From: JARBUG01 sp035628915
GTDB taxonomy: Bacteria > Bacillota > Sulfobacillia > Symbiobacteriales > Symbiobacteriaceae
Direction: 5' to 3'
DNA: 59,050 nt
Assembly (NCBI GenBank): GCA_035628915.1
Contig: DASPIW010000010.1
Coordinates: forward strand, 1-59,050
Under the pieces are notes generated by a model that saw only the letters and a list, made by a program, of their open reading frames with translations, did not search any database and was not told the DNA's origin. Shown in pieces: positions 1-7,497 of this stretch. A program made the position numbers and the translations under genes. Position 1 is the first letter of the stretch, and each line of letters begins with the position of its first letter.

Positions 1-109
1 AGGGTGGCTATGCCGAGAGGGATCACCCGTTCCCATTCCGAACACGGCCGTTAAGCCTCTCAGGGCCGATGGTACTACGCTTCGAGCGTGGGAGAGTAGG
101 TCGCCGCCC
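1..109 (+). rRNA. rrf: 5S ribosomal RNA, 5' end cut by the window edge
   Basis: The sequence has the conserved 5S core: the CCCGTTCCCATTCCGAACACG block near 29-49, the AAGCCTCTCAG segment, the GATGGTACTACG region and the closing GGGAGAGTAGGTCGCCGCC near 90-108. The first few bases of the usual molecule of about 117 nt seem to lie outside the window. Its place at the left edge implies that 16S and 23S genes lie upstream. A hairpin follows directly. Confidence 0.93.
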
Positions 110-119
110 AAACTATTTG

Positions 120-141
120 GACCGCCACTTTTGTGGCGGTC
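120..141 (+). terminator. Hairpin after 5S rRNA
   Basis: A perfect 9-bp stem (GACCGCCAC / GTGGCGGTC) with a TTTT loop begins about 10 nt after the 5S gene. It is followed by TTCCACCATTTT, a poor U-tract. It probably ends the rRNA operon. Confidence 0.7.
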
Positions 142-195
142 TTCCACCATTTTGGCGACCGACTCTCCCTTGGACACGCAGCCCTGCCCTGGGTT

Positions 196-1071
196 CTATC
201 CCCCCACCCCAGCAGTGAACCTGATTCGCTTCAGCGCAGTAACCCAGAGCAAGCCGCAGGCGCACGCTACGAGCCCCATAACCACGCCGGACAGGTGGCC
301 GATCTGGTCGAGCATCAAACCAGTCAGGGCGACCGACAACTGCATGACACCACCATAGGTGGCGGAGTGAAGCGAGAATACCCTTCCGTGTAGCTCCGGT
401 GGTACCGTACGTTGAAGCAGATAGGTGTCGATGGGGATGATGATTCCGCTGGCTATCCGCATGCCCAGGAGGAACAGAGCGCCTACCGCCAGGTTGGATG
501 TGCCCGAAAAGAGGGCGAAGAGCAGTCCCTGCAATACGTAGCAGATCCCGAACAGCCTCAGCGTGCGGGACATGATCTGCCCCTTCAGGACGCTGACCAG
601 GCTTCCGCCAACGAATACCCCCACGCCGTCAATGACATACAGCATGGCGATGCCAGCAGCGCCCAGGCCGTATACCTGTGTGGAACTGAGAACACCGTTG
701 GCCCTCTTCAACTCTTCCCGATCGATGACGGACGGAACCGCCGCTTTCCATGTGGGGTTGAAGACAGCGTCAGCAATCGACATGAGCAATGCCGTCAAGT
801 GGGCGAGCCAGAGGTCCTCGGGCCGGCACACCAGGATATACCCCAGGGCCAGTACCACCCGTACGAGGTCCATGGCGATCAGGGTCTGCTTCCGGGGGGA
901 ACCGGTCGGCCAGAGCGCCCAGGAATGGAGCAAGGACAACGGCCGGAACTGAACGGCAAAGGAAGAGGACTGGACCCCCTTCTGCATCGGATGGGAAAGG
1001 CGGCGAAGCCAGTCGGGAGGACTGACCTCCCTACCATCGGAACGGTACAGACCTGCAGAAGCAGGCAGCAA
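196..1071 (-). CDS. MFS-type transporter, shortened and probably decayed
   Basis: The 291-residue frame contains a recognisable major-facilitator segment: the loop after the second helix followed by helices (about residues 55-140, with motifs such as DLVRVVLALGYIL and FNPTWKAAVPSVIDREELKRAN), and a second block of C-terminal helices from about residue 160. Relatives usually have about 400 residues. Here the first two helices are replaced by a non-hydrophobic arginine- and serine-rich stretch, and the centre (about residues 150-165) jumps from the middle helices straight to the second half. It may be an in-frame remnant rather than a working exporter. The substrate cannot be predicted. It is convergent with the rRNA operon. 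Confidence 0.6.
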   Translation of the reverse strand: MLPASAGLYRSDGREVSPPDWLRRLSHPMQKGVQSSSFAVQFRPLSLLHSWALWPTGSPRKQTLIAMDLVRVVLALGYILVCRPEDLWLAHLTALLMSIADAVFNPTWKAAVPSVIDREELKRANGVLSSTQVYGLGAAGIAMLYVIDGVGVFVGGSLVSVLKGQIMSRTLRLFGICYVLQGLLFALFSGTSNLAVGALFLLGMRIASGIIIPIDTYLLQRTVPPELHGRVFSLHSATYGGVMQLSVALTGLMLDQIGHLSGVVMGLVACACGLLWVTALKRIRFTAGVGG

Positions 1072-1690
1072 GGCTGTTCCGACTCACCCGGGCCCTCCTC
1101 CCGTTCCATCGTACTTCTGACATATTATTATACTAAATAATCACCCACAGGTAGGCTCTTGGTGTATTAAGTTTACGCAAGTGCAGTAAACGTGAAGGGC
1201 CGTGGCTACCAGTATGGCAGCCGCGGCCCTTCCCTAATTCCCGGTAGGTAGCGCTCAACTCCTGGAAATCTTTCAGCATCGTCAGGCGCCCGGTGGCCGC
1301 GGGCTCCAGATCTGCCCACCCACCCCTGGGCCGCAGCGATTCTACGATCAGGGATGATTCCCCTCGACCATCCGACTGCAGTGGCAGCACGTGAAGCAAT
1401 TTCGGAAGTCTACGGTGCGGAGACCAGGCTGATCCGGGCGGGCGGCTGTGAGGAGAGACCTAGACCACTGCTCGTGCGGTGGTTTTGATCATTTTGGCGG
1501 CTTTCATCCCCCCGTCATTGACTTCTGCTTGTGGATAATCCGTCGGATTGGGTGTGGCACGAAAGTACTATAACTCGATAGACTATAGACCAAAAATGCG
1601 AGCTTAGTCTGATTCCAATGGAGACCGCATTGTAACAGAATGGAGTGGGTAGTGGTATATTTCACACAATGCGGCGAGGAGGGCTGGCGT
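1072..1690. other. Intergenic region before the hydrogenase operon
   Basis: No convincing gene is seen. A near-perfect 14-bp inverted repeat (GAAGGGCCGTGGCT / AGCCGCGGCCCTTC, 1194-1232) forms a hairpin without a U-tract on either strand. An AT-rich patch near 1120-1145 could hold the promoter of the leftward MFS gene. The segment 1550-1640 is AT-rich and probably carries the hydrogenase promoter, but no clear -35/-10 pair can be assigned. Confidence 0.4.
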
Positions 1691-2797
1691 GTGTCGGACA
1701 CAGTGTACAAGTTGTTCGAAGCCCGCGGCATGACGCGGCGGGATTTCATGAGGTTCTGTACGGCCATGGCGGCTGCATTGGGGCTTGAAGCATCAGCGAT
1801 CCCCCGCGTGGCACACGCCCTGGAATCGAAGCCACGCCCGCCAGTAATCTGGCGGTCATTCCAGGAGTGCACCTGCTGCAGTGAGTCACTCATTCGGACT
1901 GCGCATCCGCTTGCCACCGATCTCGTCTTGGAGTTAATCTCACTGGATTACCAGGAAACGATCATGGCTGCCGCCGGTCACTGGGCCGAACAAGCAGCGG
2001 AAACGACCAAGCAGAAACACAAGGGCGCCTACATCCTCTGTGTGGAGGGGTCGGTGCCCACGGTCAACGAGGCGTATTGTACAATCGGAGGCCGATCGGC
2101 TGTCGACATCCTCCGCAGTGATGCCGAGGGGGCCGCTGCGATCATCGCGTACGGCAACTGCTCGTCCTGGGGCTGCGTCCAGTCCGCACAGCCGAACCCC
2201 ACAGGTGCCAGGGGCATCGCCGAATTGTTGCCGGGCAAGACGGTTATTCACGTGCCAGGCTGCCCTCCCATCGCCGAAGTGATCACCGGCGTCATCGTAC
2301 ACCTACTGACTTTCGGCAGGGCGCCTGAACTGGACGCCCAGAATCGTCCAGTCGCCTTCTACGGGAAGCGGATTCACGACACCTGCGTGCGGCGGGCCTA
2401 TTTCGACGCCGGACAGTTTGCCGATGCCTTTGGCGACGAGGGCTACCGGCAGGGCTGGTGCCTGTACAAGCTGGGTTGCAAGGGTCCCACCACTTACAAC
2501 GCCTGCGCCCTGATGCGCTGGAACGAAGGCGTCAGCTACCCCGTTCAAAGTGGGCACCCATGCCTGGGGTGCTCCGAGAAGCACTTCTGGGATCACGGGG
2601 GGCTCTACACCCACCTGGCCGAGATCCCGGCCGGCGCCGTCGGGCGCAATCCTGATCAGGTTGGCGCCGTGGTGGTCGGCGGGGCGGCGGCTGCAGCGGT
2701 CGCTCACGCCGTGGTCACGGCAGGGCGCCAGGTGACCGCCCGAAGGGCGAAGGACCGGATTGAAAAGCAGGTCTCCGTATCGGAAGAGGAGAGGTGA
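1691..2797 (+). CDS. hyaA: [NiFe]-hydrogenase small subunit, oxygen-tolerant type
   Basis: Small, iron-sulfur electron-transfer subunit of a group 1 membrane-bound uptake hydrogenase. GTG at 1691 was chosen because GAGGAGGG lies 7 nt upstream. Residues 14-45 form a twin-arginine signal (TRRDFMRF), so the folded dimer is exported. Cysteines 60, 62, 63, 157, 162 and 191 match the proximal-cluster ligands. Distal and medial ligands follow in HDTC, GWCLYKLGCKGP and GHPCLGCSEKHFWD. A hydrophobic glycine/alanine-rich segment near residues 325-345 is the likely membrane anchor. The gene is 6 nt upstream of the large subunit. Both extra cysteines found in oxygen-tolerant enzymes are present (C62 and C162). 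Confidence 0.95.
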   Translation: MSDTVYKLFEARGMTRRDFMRFCTAMAAALGLEASAIPRVAHALESKPRPPVIWRSFQECTCCSESLIRTAHPLATDLVLELISLDYQETIMAAAGHWAEQAAETTKQKHKGAYILCVEGSVPTVNEAYCTIGGRSAVDILRSDAEGAAAIIAYGNCSSWGCVQSAQPNPTGARGIAELLPGKTVIHVPGCPPIAEVITGVIVHLLTFGRAPELDAQNRPVAFYGKRIHDTCVRRAYFDAGQFADAFGDEGYRQGWCLYKLGCKGPTTYNACALMRWNEGVSYPVQSGHPCLGCSEKHFWDHGGLYTHLAEIPAGAVGRNPDQVGAVVVGGAAAAAVAHAVVTAGRQVTARRAKDRIEKQVSVSEEER

Positions 2798-2803
2798 TTG
2801 AGC

Positions 2804-4540
2804 ATGGCAGGCCGGCGAATCGTCATTGATCCCATCACGCGCATTGAGGGGCACCTGCGAGTCGAAGCGGTAGTGGATGGCGGCAAGGTGACCGATGCGT
2901 ACAGTTCCGGAACCATGGTGCGGGGCCTGGAACTGATCCTGCCCGGGCGCGATCCGCGGGACGCCTGGGCGCTTGCCCAACGCATCTGTGGTGTCTGTAC
3001 CACGGTGCACGCTCTGTGCTCTGTGCGGGCCGTGGAAGACGCCCTTGATATACGGATTCCCGCCAACGCCAACCTCATCCGTAACATCATGTTTGCCACG
3101 CTCATGGTTCACGACCATGTGGTGCACTTCTACCACCTGCACGGTTTCGACTGGGTCGACGTCCTGAGCGCTCTCAAGGCCGATCCCAAGCAGACCAGCG
3201 ACCTTGCTCAATCGATCTCCAGCTGGCCGAGATCGTCACCGGGGTACTACAAGGATCTGCTCGACCGGCTTACCCGGTTTGCCGCCGGCGGACAGCTAGG
3301 ACCCTTCACCAACGGCTATTGGGGGCATCCGGCCTACAGACTGCCCCCGGAGGCCAACCTGATGGCGGTTGGCCATTACCTGGAGGCGCTCGACTGGCAG
3401 AAAGAGATCGTCAAGATCCACACGATTTTCGGCGGTAAGAACCCGCACCCGAACTACCTGGTGGGCGGTATGGCGGTTTCGCTCGACCCCGACATGCCAC
3501 AGTCCATCAACGCGGAGCGACTGGCCCTCGTGGGCAGCATCATCAGGCAGGCGAAGGAGATCGTCGAGAAGGTGTATCTGCCTGATCTGTTCGCAATCGC
3601 TTCGTTCTATAAGGATGTGACCTGGGGCGGCGGCGTCGGTAATTTCCTGGCGTACGGCGATCTTCCCACCACCGATGTCCGGGATGTGAAGAGCTACCTG
3701 ATGCCGCAGGGCGCCGTGATCGATCGGAACCTGCACGAAGCGTTGGACTTGAACCTGAAGGATGCCTCGGAGATTCAGGAGTTCGTGGCTCACTCCTGGT
3801 ACGAGTACGGCAAGGGCGACCAGACAGGCCTCCACCCGTTCGATGGCGAGACGAAGCTGAACTATACCGGCCCGAAACCGCCTTACGATCAACTGGACAC
3901 AGCAGCGAAGTACTCCTGGCTGAAGGCGCCTCGCTGGAAAGGCCGGCCGATGGAGGTAGGGCCGCTGGCCCGCATCGTGGTTGCGTATGCCCGCGGCAAT
4001 CAGGATGTCCGGGAACTGGTTGACGGCAGCCTGCAGCGCCTTGGCCTCCCTGCCGCCGCCCTGTTCTCGACCCTGGGCCGGACGCTGGCCCGGGCTCTGG
4101 AGACGCAGCTGTGCATGCAGTGGCTGGAGCGCTTCTATGGCGAACTGCTGTCCAATATCAAGAACGGGAACACGGTTACCGTCAACCGTGACCGCTGGGA
4201 GCCTTCCACCTGGCCGCAGGCGTCCAAAGGCATCGGCATCACCGAGGCCCCGCGCGGCGCACTGGGGCATTGGGTGTCGATTCAGGACGGAAAGATCGCT
4301 CAGTACCAGTTGGTGGTGCCTACCACCTGGAATGGCTCGCCGCGCGATCCCGCCGGCGTCCGGGGTCCCTTTGAGGCGGCCATGCTGGACAACCCGGTGG
4401 CCGACCCGGAGAAACCCCTGGAGATCATCCGGACCATCCATTCCTTCGACCCCTGCCTCGCCTGCTCCGTCCACCTCTTTGATCCGAAGGGCACGGAGCA
4501 GGTGTGTGTGCAGACGGGTACGCCGATTACCGTTGGCTAG
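2804..4540 (+). CDS. hyaB: [NiFe]-hydrogenase large subunit
   Basis: Catalytic subunit that binds the Ni-Fe(CN)2CO centre and oxidises H2. The N-terminal ligand motif RICGVCTTVH and the C-terminal DPCLACSVH supply the four metal-binding cysteines. IDPITRIEGHLR marks the start of the fold. ATG 2804 fits GAGGAGAGG 9 nt upstream better than TTG 2798. The tail after the last histidine (LFDPKGTEQVCVQTGTPITVG, from residue 558) is the peptide removed by the maturation protease encoded two genes downstream. The length of about 578 residues is normal for the family. The protein has no signal of its own and should be exported together with the small subunit. Confidence 0.96.
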   Translation: MAGRRIVIDPITRIEGHLRVEAVVDGGKVTDAYSSGTMVRGLELILPGRDPRDAWALAQRICGVCTTVHALCSVRAVEDALDIRIPANANLIRNIMFATLMVHDHVVHFYHLHGFDWVDVLSALKADPKQTSDLAQSISSWPRSSPGYYKDLLDRLTRFAAGGQLGPFTNGYWGHPAYRLPPEANLMAVGHYLEALDWQKEIVKIHTIFGGKNPHPNYLVGGMAVSLDPDMPQSINAERLALVGSIIRQAKEIVEKVYLPDLFAIASFYKDVTWGGGVGNFLAYGDLPTTDVRDVKSYLMPQGAVIDRNLHEALDLNLKDASEIQEFVAHSWYEYGKGDQTGLHPFDGETKLNYTGPKPPYDQLDTAAKYSWLKAPRWKGRPMEVGPLARIVVAYARGNQDVRELVDGSLQRLGLPAAALFSTLGRTLARALETQLCMQWLERFYGELLSNIKNGNTVTVNRDRWEPSTWPQASKGIGITEAPRGALGHWVSIQDGKIAQYQLVVPTTWNGSPRDPAGVRGPFEAAMLDNPVADPEKPLEIIRTIHSFDPCLACSVHLFDPKGTEQVCVQTGTPITVG

Positions 4541-4560
4541 CGGCAAAGGAGGTGACGCGA

Positions 4561-5265
4561 ATGGAACGTCGCCAGATGGTCTACGTATGGGAGTTTCCTG
4601 TGCGCTTCTTCCACTGGCAGAATGCCCTCTGCATTACGACTCTGTTCTGCACGGGGCTGTACATCGGCCATCCGGTGCTCTCGCCGTCCGGTGAGGCCAC
4701 GAACGTCTTCGTGCTCGGGTGGGTCCGGTATATCCACTTTGTGACGGCCTACATCTTCCTCGCCCTCTGGATCTTCCGCATCTACTGGTTCTTCGCCGGC
4801 AATCGGTACGCCAAGAACATTTTCCGGTTCTGGTCGCCGGGCGCCTGGCGGTCGGTGGGGCATCACCTCAAGGGAATTGCAACGGCGGCCCCGGAGATGG
4901 ACGGCGAAATGCCCGGCAGTGACCAGTTGGCCCGTATGGCCCACGGGCTGTTCTTCACGGCATCCATGCTGATGATTGTGACCGGTTTTGCCATGTACGG
5001 CGAAGCCAACCCGACTGGCTGGGCCTATGGCCTGACGCGGTGGGTATACCGGCTCGCCGGCTCCGGGCGCCCGCTGGTGCTCATCCATCACTACGCAACC
5101 TGGTTCTTCCCGATCTTCGTGCTGGCCCACCTCTACCAGGTCTTCCGTACCGACAACCTGACGCGCCAGGGGCTTGTCTCGTCCATGTTCACAGGCTACT
5201 ACCATGTGCCGGAGAAGGTTCTGAAGTCGGGGTCGAAAGCGGGGAAGGGCCTTGCCGGAGACTGA
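4561..5265 (+). CDS. hyaC: Ni/Fe-hydrogenase b-type cytochrome subunit
   Basis: Di-haem membrane cytochrome that passes electrons from the hydrogenase small subunit to the quinone pool. About 234 residues with four hydrophobic helices (near residues 17-37, 57-85, 125-150 and 177-198). Conserved histidines (RFFHWQNA, IHFVTAYIF, HHYATWFF, LAHLYQVF) are the expected haem ligands. The ATG at 4561 is preceded by AAAGGAGGTGA. It follows the large subunit by 20 nt and overlaps the protease gene. Confidence 0.94.
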   Translation: MERRQMVYVWEFPVRFFHWQNALCITTLFCTGLYIGHPVLSPSGEATNVFVLGWVRYIHFVTAYIFLALWIFRIYWFFAGNRYAKNIFRFWSPGAWRSVGHHLKGIATAAPEMDGEMPGSDQLARMAHGLFFTASMLMIVTGFAMYGEANPTGWAYGLTRWVYRLAGSGRPLVLIHHYATWFFPIFVLAHLYQVFRTDNLTRQGLVSSMFTGYYHVPEKVLKSGSKAGKGLAGD

Positions 5266-5770
5266 CGTAACGCCGACGGCGGTTGTGTTGGGGGTGGGGA
5301 ACCCCCTGTACGGCGACGACGGCTTCGGGGTGGAGGCGCTGGATGCCCTGGCACAGCGGTACCGATTTGGCCGGGCGGTCTGTCTGGTTGATGGCGGGAC
5401 TGAGGGGCTTGGCCTGCTTGGTCTGATTGAGGATGCTTCGGAGCTGATCATTCTCGACGCGGTAGCCGGGCCGGGTCATCCTGGCGACTGCGTGGAAGTG
5501 GCAGGGGACGGGCTTTGCGGTGCCACGCCGCTCAGTCTGTCAGAGCATCAGGTCTCCATACGCGAGGTCCTGGGTCTGGCTGCCTGGCGGGGGCGCCTGC
5601 CGCAGCGGACCGTCCTGCTCGGGGTGGTGGCAGAACGGCTGGACCTTGGGCCCGGCCTCAGCCCGGCCGTCTCTGCCGCCATGCCGGTAGTGCTGGAGCG
5701 CACTGCCGAATGGCTCGCAAGATGGGGCTACCCACCGGAGCCCCGGGAGGTGATTGCATCCCATGCATGA
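5252..5770 (+). CDS. hyaD: Hydrogenase maturation protease
   Basis: HyaD/HupD-type endopeptidase that cleaves the C-terminal tail of the large subunit after Ni insertion. The N-terminal motif VVLGVGNPLYGDDGFGVEAL includes the acidic residue (E near 28) that probes nickel. A second conserved aspartate lies in LIILDAVAGPG and the metal-binding histidine in SLSEHQVS. The likely start is TTG 5252, 14 bp inside the cytochrome gene and just after GGGAAGGG. Such overlap suggests translational coupling. No hyp genes for building the Fe(CN)2CO centre lie in this window, so they must be elsewhere. Confidence 0.92.
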   Translation: MPETDVTPTAVVLGVGNPLYGDDGFGVEALDALAQRYRFGRAVCLVDGGTEGLGLLGLIEDASELIILDAVAGPGHPGDCVEVAGDGLCGATPLSLSEHQVSIREVLGLAAWRGRLPQRTVLLGVVAERLDLGPGLSPAVSAAMPVVLERTAEWLARWGYPPEPREVIASHA

Positions 5771-6107
5771 AGTGCCGCTCTACCGTCTGGAGCTTCTCCG
5801 GCGGGCATTCGAAAGGGCCAGGGTGGCGGCGCACTCGCTGCAGGCGGGGGAGCCCGATCTCAGCATCCCGCTGCGCGAGGTAACGGCGGCTCCCGTCATG
5901 CGGCTGCTGGGAGGCAAGGCGGTGTACTTGTGGGATGAAGGAGACCGGGTGCGCGCAGTCGCCGGCCACTGTCCCCGTGACGGCCTGACCTTATACCACC
6001 GGCGCGGCGAGTATCTCTGCCCCACCTGTGGAGTGGTGGACTCAACCTTCCTGGAGCCGATTCAGGTGACGGTGCGGGACGAAAAAGCGGTGTTTTGCTT
6101 CCCTTAG
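5763..6107 (+). CDS. Rieske-like protein of the hydrogenase operon, altered ligands
   Basis: A 114-residue protein whose start ATG lies inside the end of the protease gene (8-bp overlap, with GGGAGGTGA upstream). The second half resembles a Rieske fold: a beta-strand run (KAVYLWDEGDRVRAVAGHC), then CPRDG, a spacer of about 16 residues, and CPTCG. In a normal Rieske protein these sites read C-x-H and C-x-x-H. Here the first histidine is arginine and the second is cysteine, leaving three cysteines and no histidine ligand. It may bind a different Fe-S or zinc centre. The role is unknown; position suggests hydrogenase assembly or electron transfer. Confidence 0.75.
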   Translation: MHEVPLYRLELLRRAFERARVAAHSLQAGEPDLSIPLREVTAAPVMRLLGGKAVYLWDEGDRVRAVAGHCPRDGLTLYHRRGEYLCPTCGVVDSTFLEPIQVTVRDEKAVFCFP

Positions 6108-6191
6108 GGGGCGGCTAACGCAGCCTTTTTCTGCACACGCTGAAACCAATGGGGAGGCGACTACGTCCATCATGCCGAAGGGGGTGGACCC

Positions 6192-7454
6192 ATGAGGCAG
6201 CGCACAAGGCTATATACGCATGGAGTGATCCCGATGCTGCTCTGTTTTGCCGGCGGGCTCGCCGGCTGTTTCGGAGCATCCGGTGCGGGCCCGGCAGGCC
6301 CCAGGGCGGAAGCGGCGGCCAGCGTCGATCAGCGGCTGATTGCGGCGGATACCCGGTTTGGCCTGGATCTCTTTCACAAGGTGCGGGCCGAAGAGCCGGA
6401 CAAGAACATCTTCCTGTCGCCGGCGAGCGCCTCCCTGGCTCTGCTCATGACCTACAACGGCGCCCGAGGCGATACGCAGCAGGCCATGGCCCGGGCCCTG
6501 TCCGTCGAGGCAATGACGGCGGCGGAAGTGAACCAGGCCAACGGCGCCCTTCAGAGCATATTGGCGAACCCGGACAAGAGAGTCCGCATCGACATCGCAA
6601 ACTCCATCTGGTATAAGCAAGGGTTCACCATCAATCGGCAGTTCCAGTCGGCTGTGCAGGAGCATTATCGGGCGGAAGTGAAGCCCGTCAACTTCGGAGA
6701 GGCCGGCGCCGAGAAGACCATCAACCAGTGGGTGGCCAAAGCGACGCAGGACCGGATCAAGTCGATCATCGACCGGACCAAGCCGCTCGACCGGATGGTC
6801 CTGATCAACGCCATCTACTTCAACGGCACCTGGCAAAAGCCGTTCAACGAGAAATCGACCCGGCCCGCACCCTTCACTCGAGAAGACGGCTCGGTGAAGG
6901 AGCATCCGATGATGTTCCAGAGCGGCCGCTACCGCTATCTCAAGGGCGACAACTTCCAGGCCGCCGTCCTGCCCTACGGCGAAGGCCGGATCAACCTGTA
7001 CGTGTTTGTCCCCGACCAGGGCGTCACCCTGAACCGGTTCTACGAAGGACTGACACCGGAGAACTGGGAGTCCTGGATGGGACGTTTTGCCCCGAAAGAA
7101 GGCGCCGTGGCGATTCCCAAACTGAAGCTGGAGTACGACAAGGAACTGAACGATGCACTGAAGGCCCTTGGCATGGCCATCGCCTTCGACGGAGATCATG
7201 CGGACTTTGGCAATCTGTTTGCAGGCAGTGACGAGCACTTGTATATCAGCCTGGTCAAGCAGAAGACTTACCTGGATATGAACGAGCATGGCACCGAGGC
7301 GGCGGCCGTGACTGCCGTAACCGTGACGGCTACGTCAGCCCCGCCGGTGGATGACCGTTTCAAGTTGGTGGCAGACCGGCCGTATTTCATCGCCATCCGG
7401 GACGATCAGACCGGGGCGGTGCTGTTCGTCGGCTCCATCGTCGATCCCGAGTAA
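6192..7454 (+). CDS. Serpin-family protease inhibitor lipoprotein
   Basis: A 420-residue serpin. Residues 1-26 form a lipoprotein signal (lipobox LAGC), so it is likely tethered outside the membrane. Serpin hallmarks include NIFLSPASASLALLMTYNGA, the breach segment LINAIYFNGTWQKPF and the C-terminal RPYFIAIRDDQTGAVLFVG. The hinge EHGTEAAAVTAVT has the small residues needed for loop insertion, so it should be inhibitory. Aligning hinge spacing with alpha-1-antitrypsin puts the scissile bond at Thr-Ser (in TVTATSAPP), predicting elastase- or subtilisin-like targets rather than trypsin. GAAGGGGG precedes ATG 6192. It is a separate unit from the hydrogenase genes. Confidence 0.93.
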   Translation: MRQRTRLYTHGVIPMLLCFAGGLAGCFGASGAGPAGPRAEAAASVDQRLIAADTRFGLDLFHKVRAEEPDKNIFLSPASASLALLMTYNGARGDTQQAMARALSVEAMTAAEVNQANGALQSILANPDKRVRIDIANSIWYKQGFTINRQFQSAVQEHYRAEVKPVNFGEAGAEKTINQWVAKATQDRIKSIIDRTKPLDRMVLINAIYFNGTWQKPFNEKSTRPAPFTREDGSVKEHPMMFQSGRYRYLKGDNFQAAVLPYGEGRINLYVFVPDQGVTLNRFYEGLTPENWESWMGRFAPKEGAVAIPKLKLEYDKELNDALKALGMAIAFDGDHADFGNLFAGSDEHLYISLVKQKTYLDMNEHGTEAAAVTAVTVTATSAPPVDDRFKLVADRPYFIAIRDDQTGAVLFVGSIVDPE

Positions 7455-7459
7455 GCATG

Positions 7460-7488
7460 CAGCCCCGTGGAGTATTTCCACGGGGCTG
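7460..7488. terminator. Terminator between convergent genes
   Basis: An 11-bp perfect stem (CAGCCCCGTGG / CCACGGGGCTG) with a 7-nt loop lies between the rightward serpin gene and the leftward deacetylase-like gene. There is no strong U-tract; it may serve both directions. Confidence 0.65.
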
Positions 7489-7497
7489 CTACGCGCC

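Noticed and set aside
1133..1399. An 88-codon minus-strand frame between the MFS and hydrogenase genes
   Set aside because: No ribosome site and no protein-like composition or family motif; the intergenic hairpin lies inside it.
1550..1580. A sigma-54-type -24 element (TGGCAC) before the hydrogenase operon
   Set aside because: The expected TTGC element at -12 is missing at the right distance.
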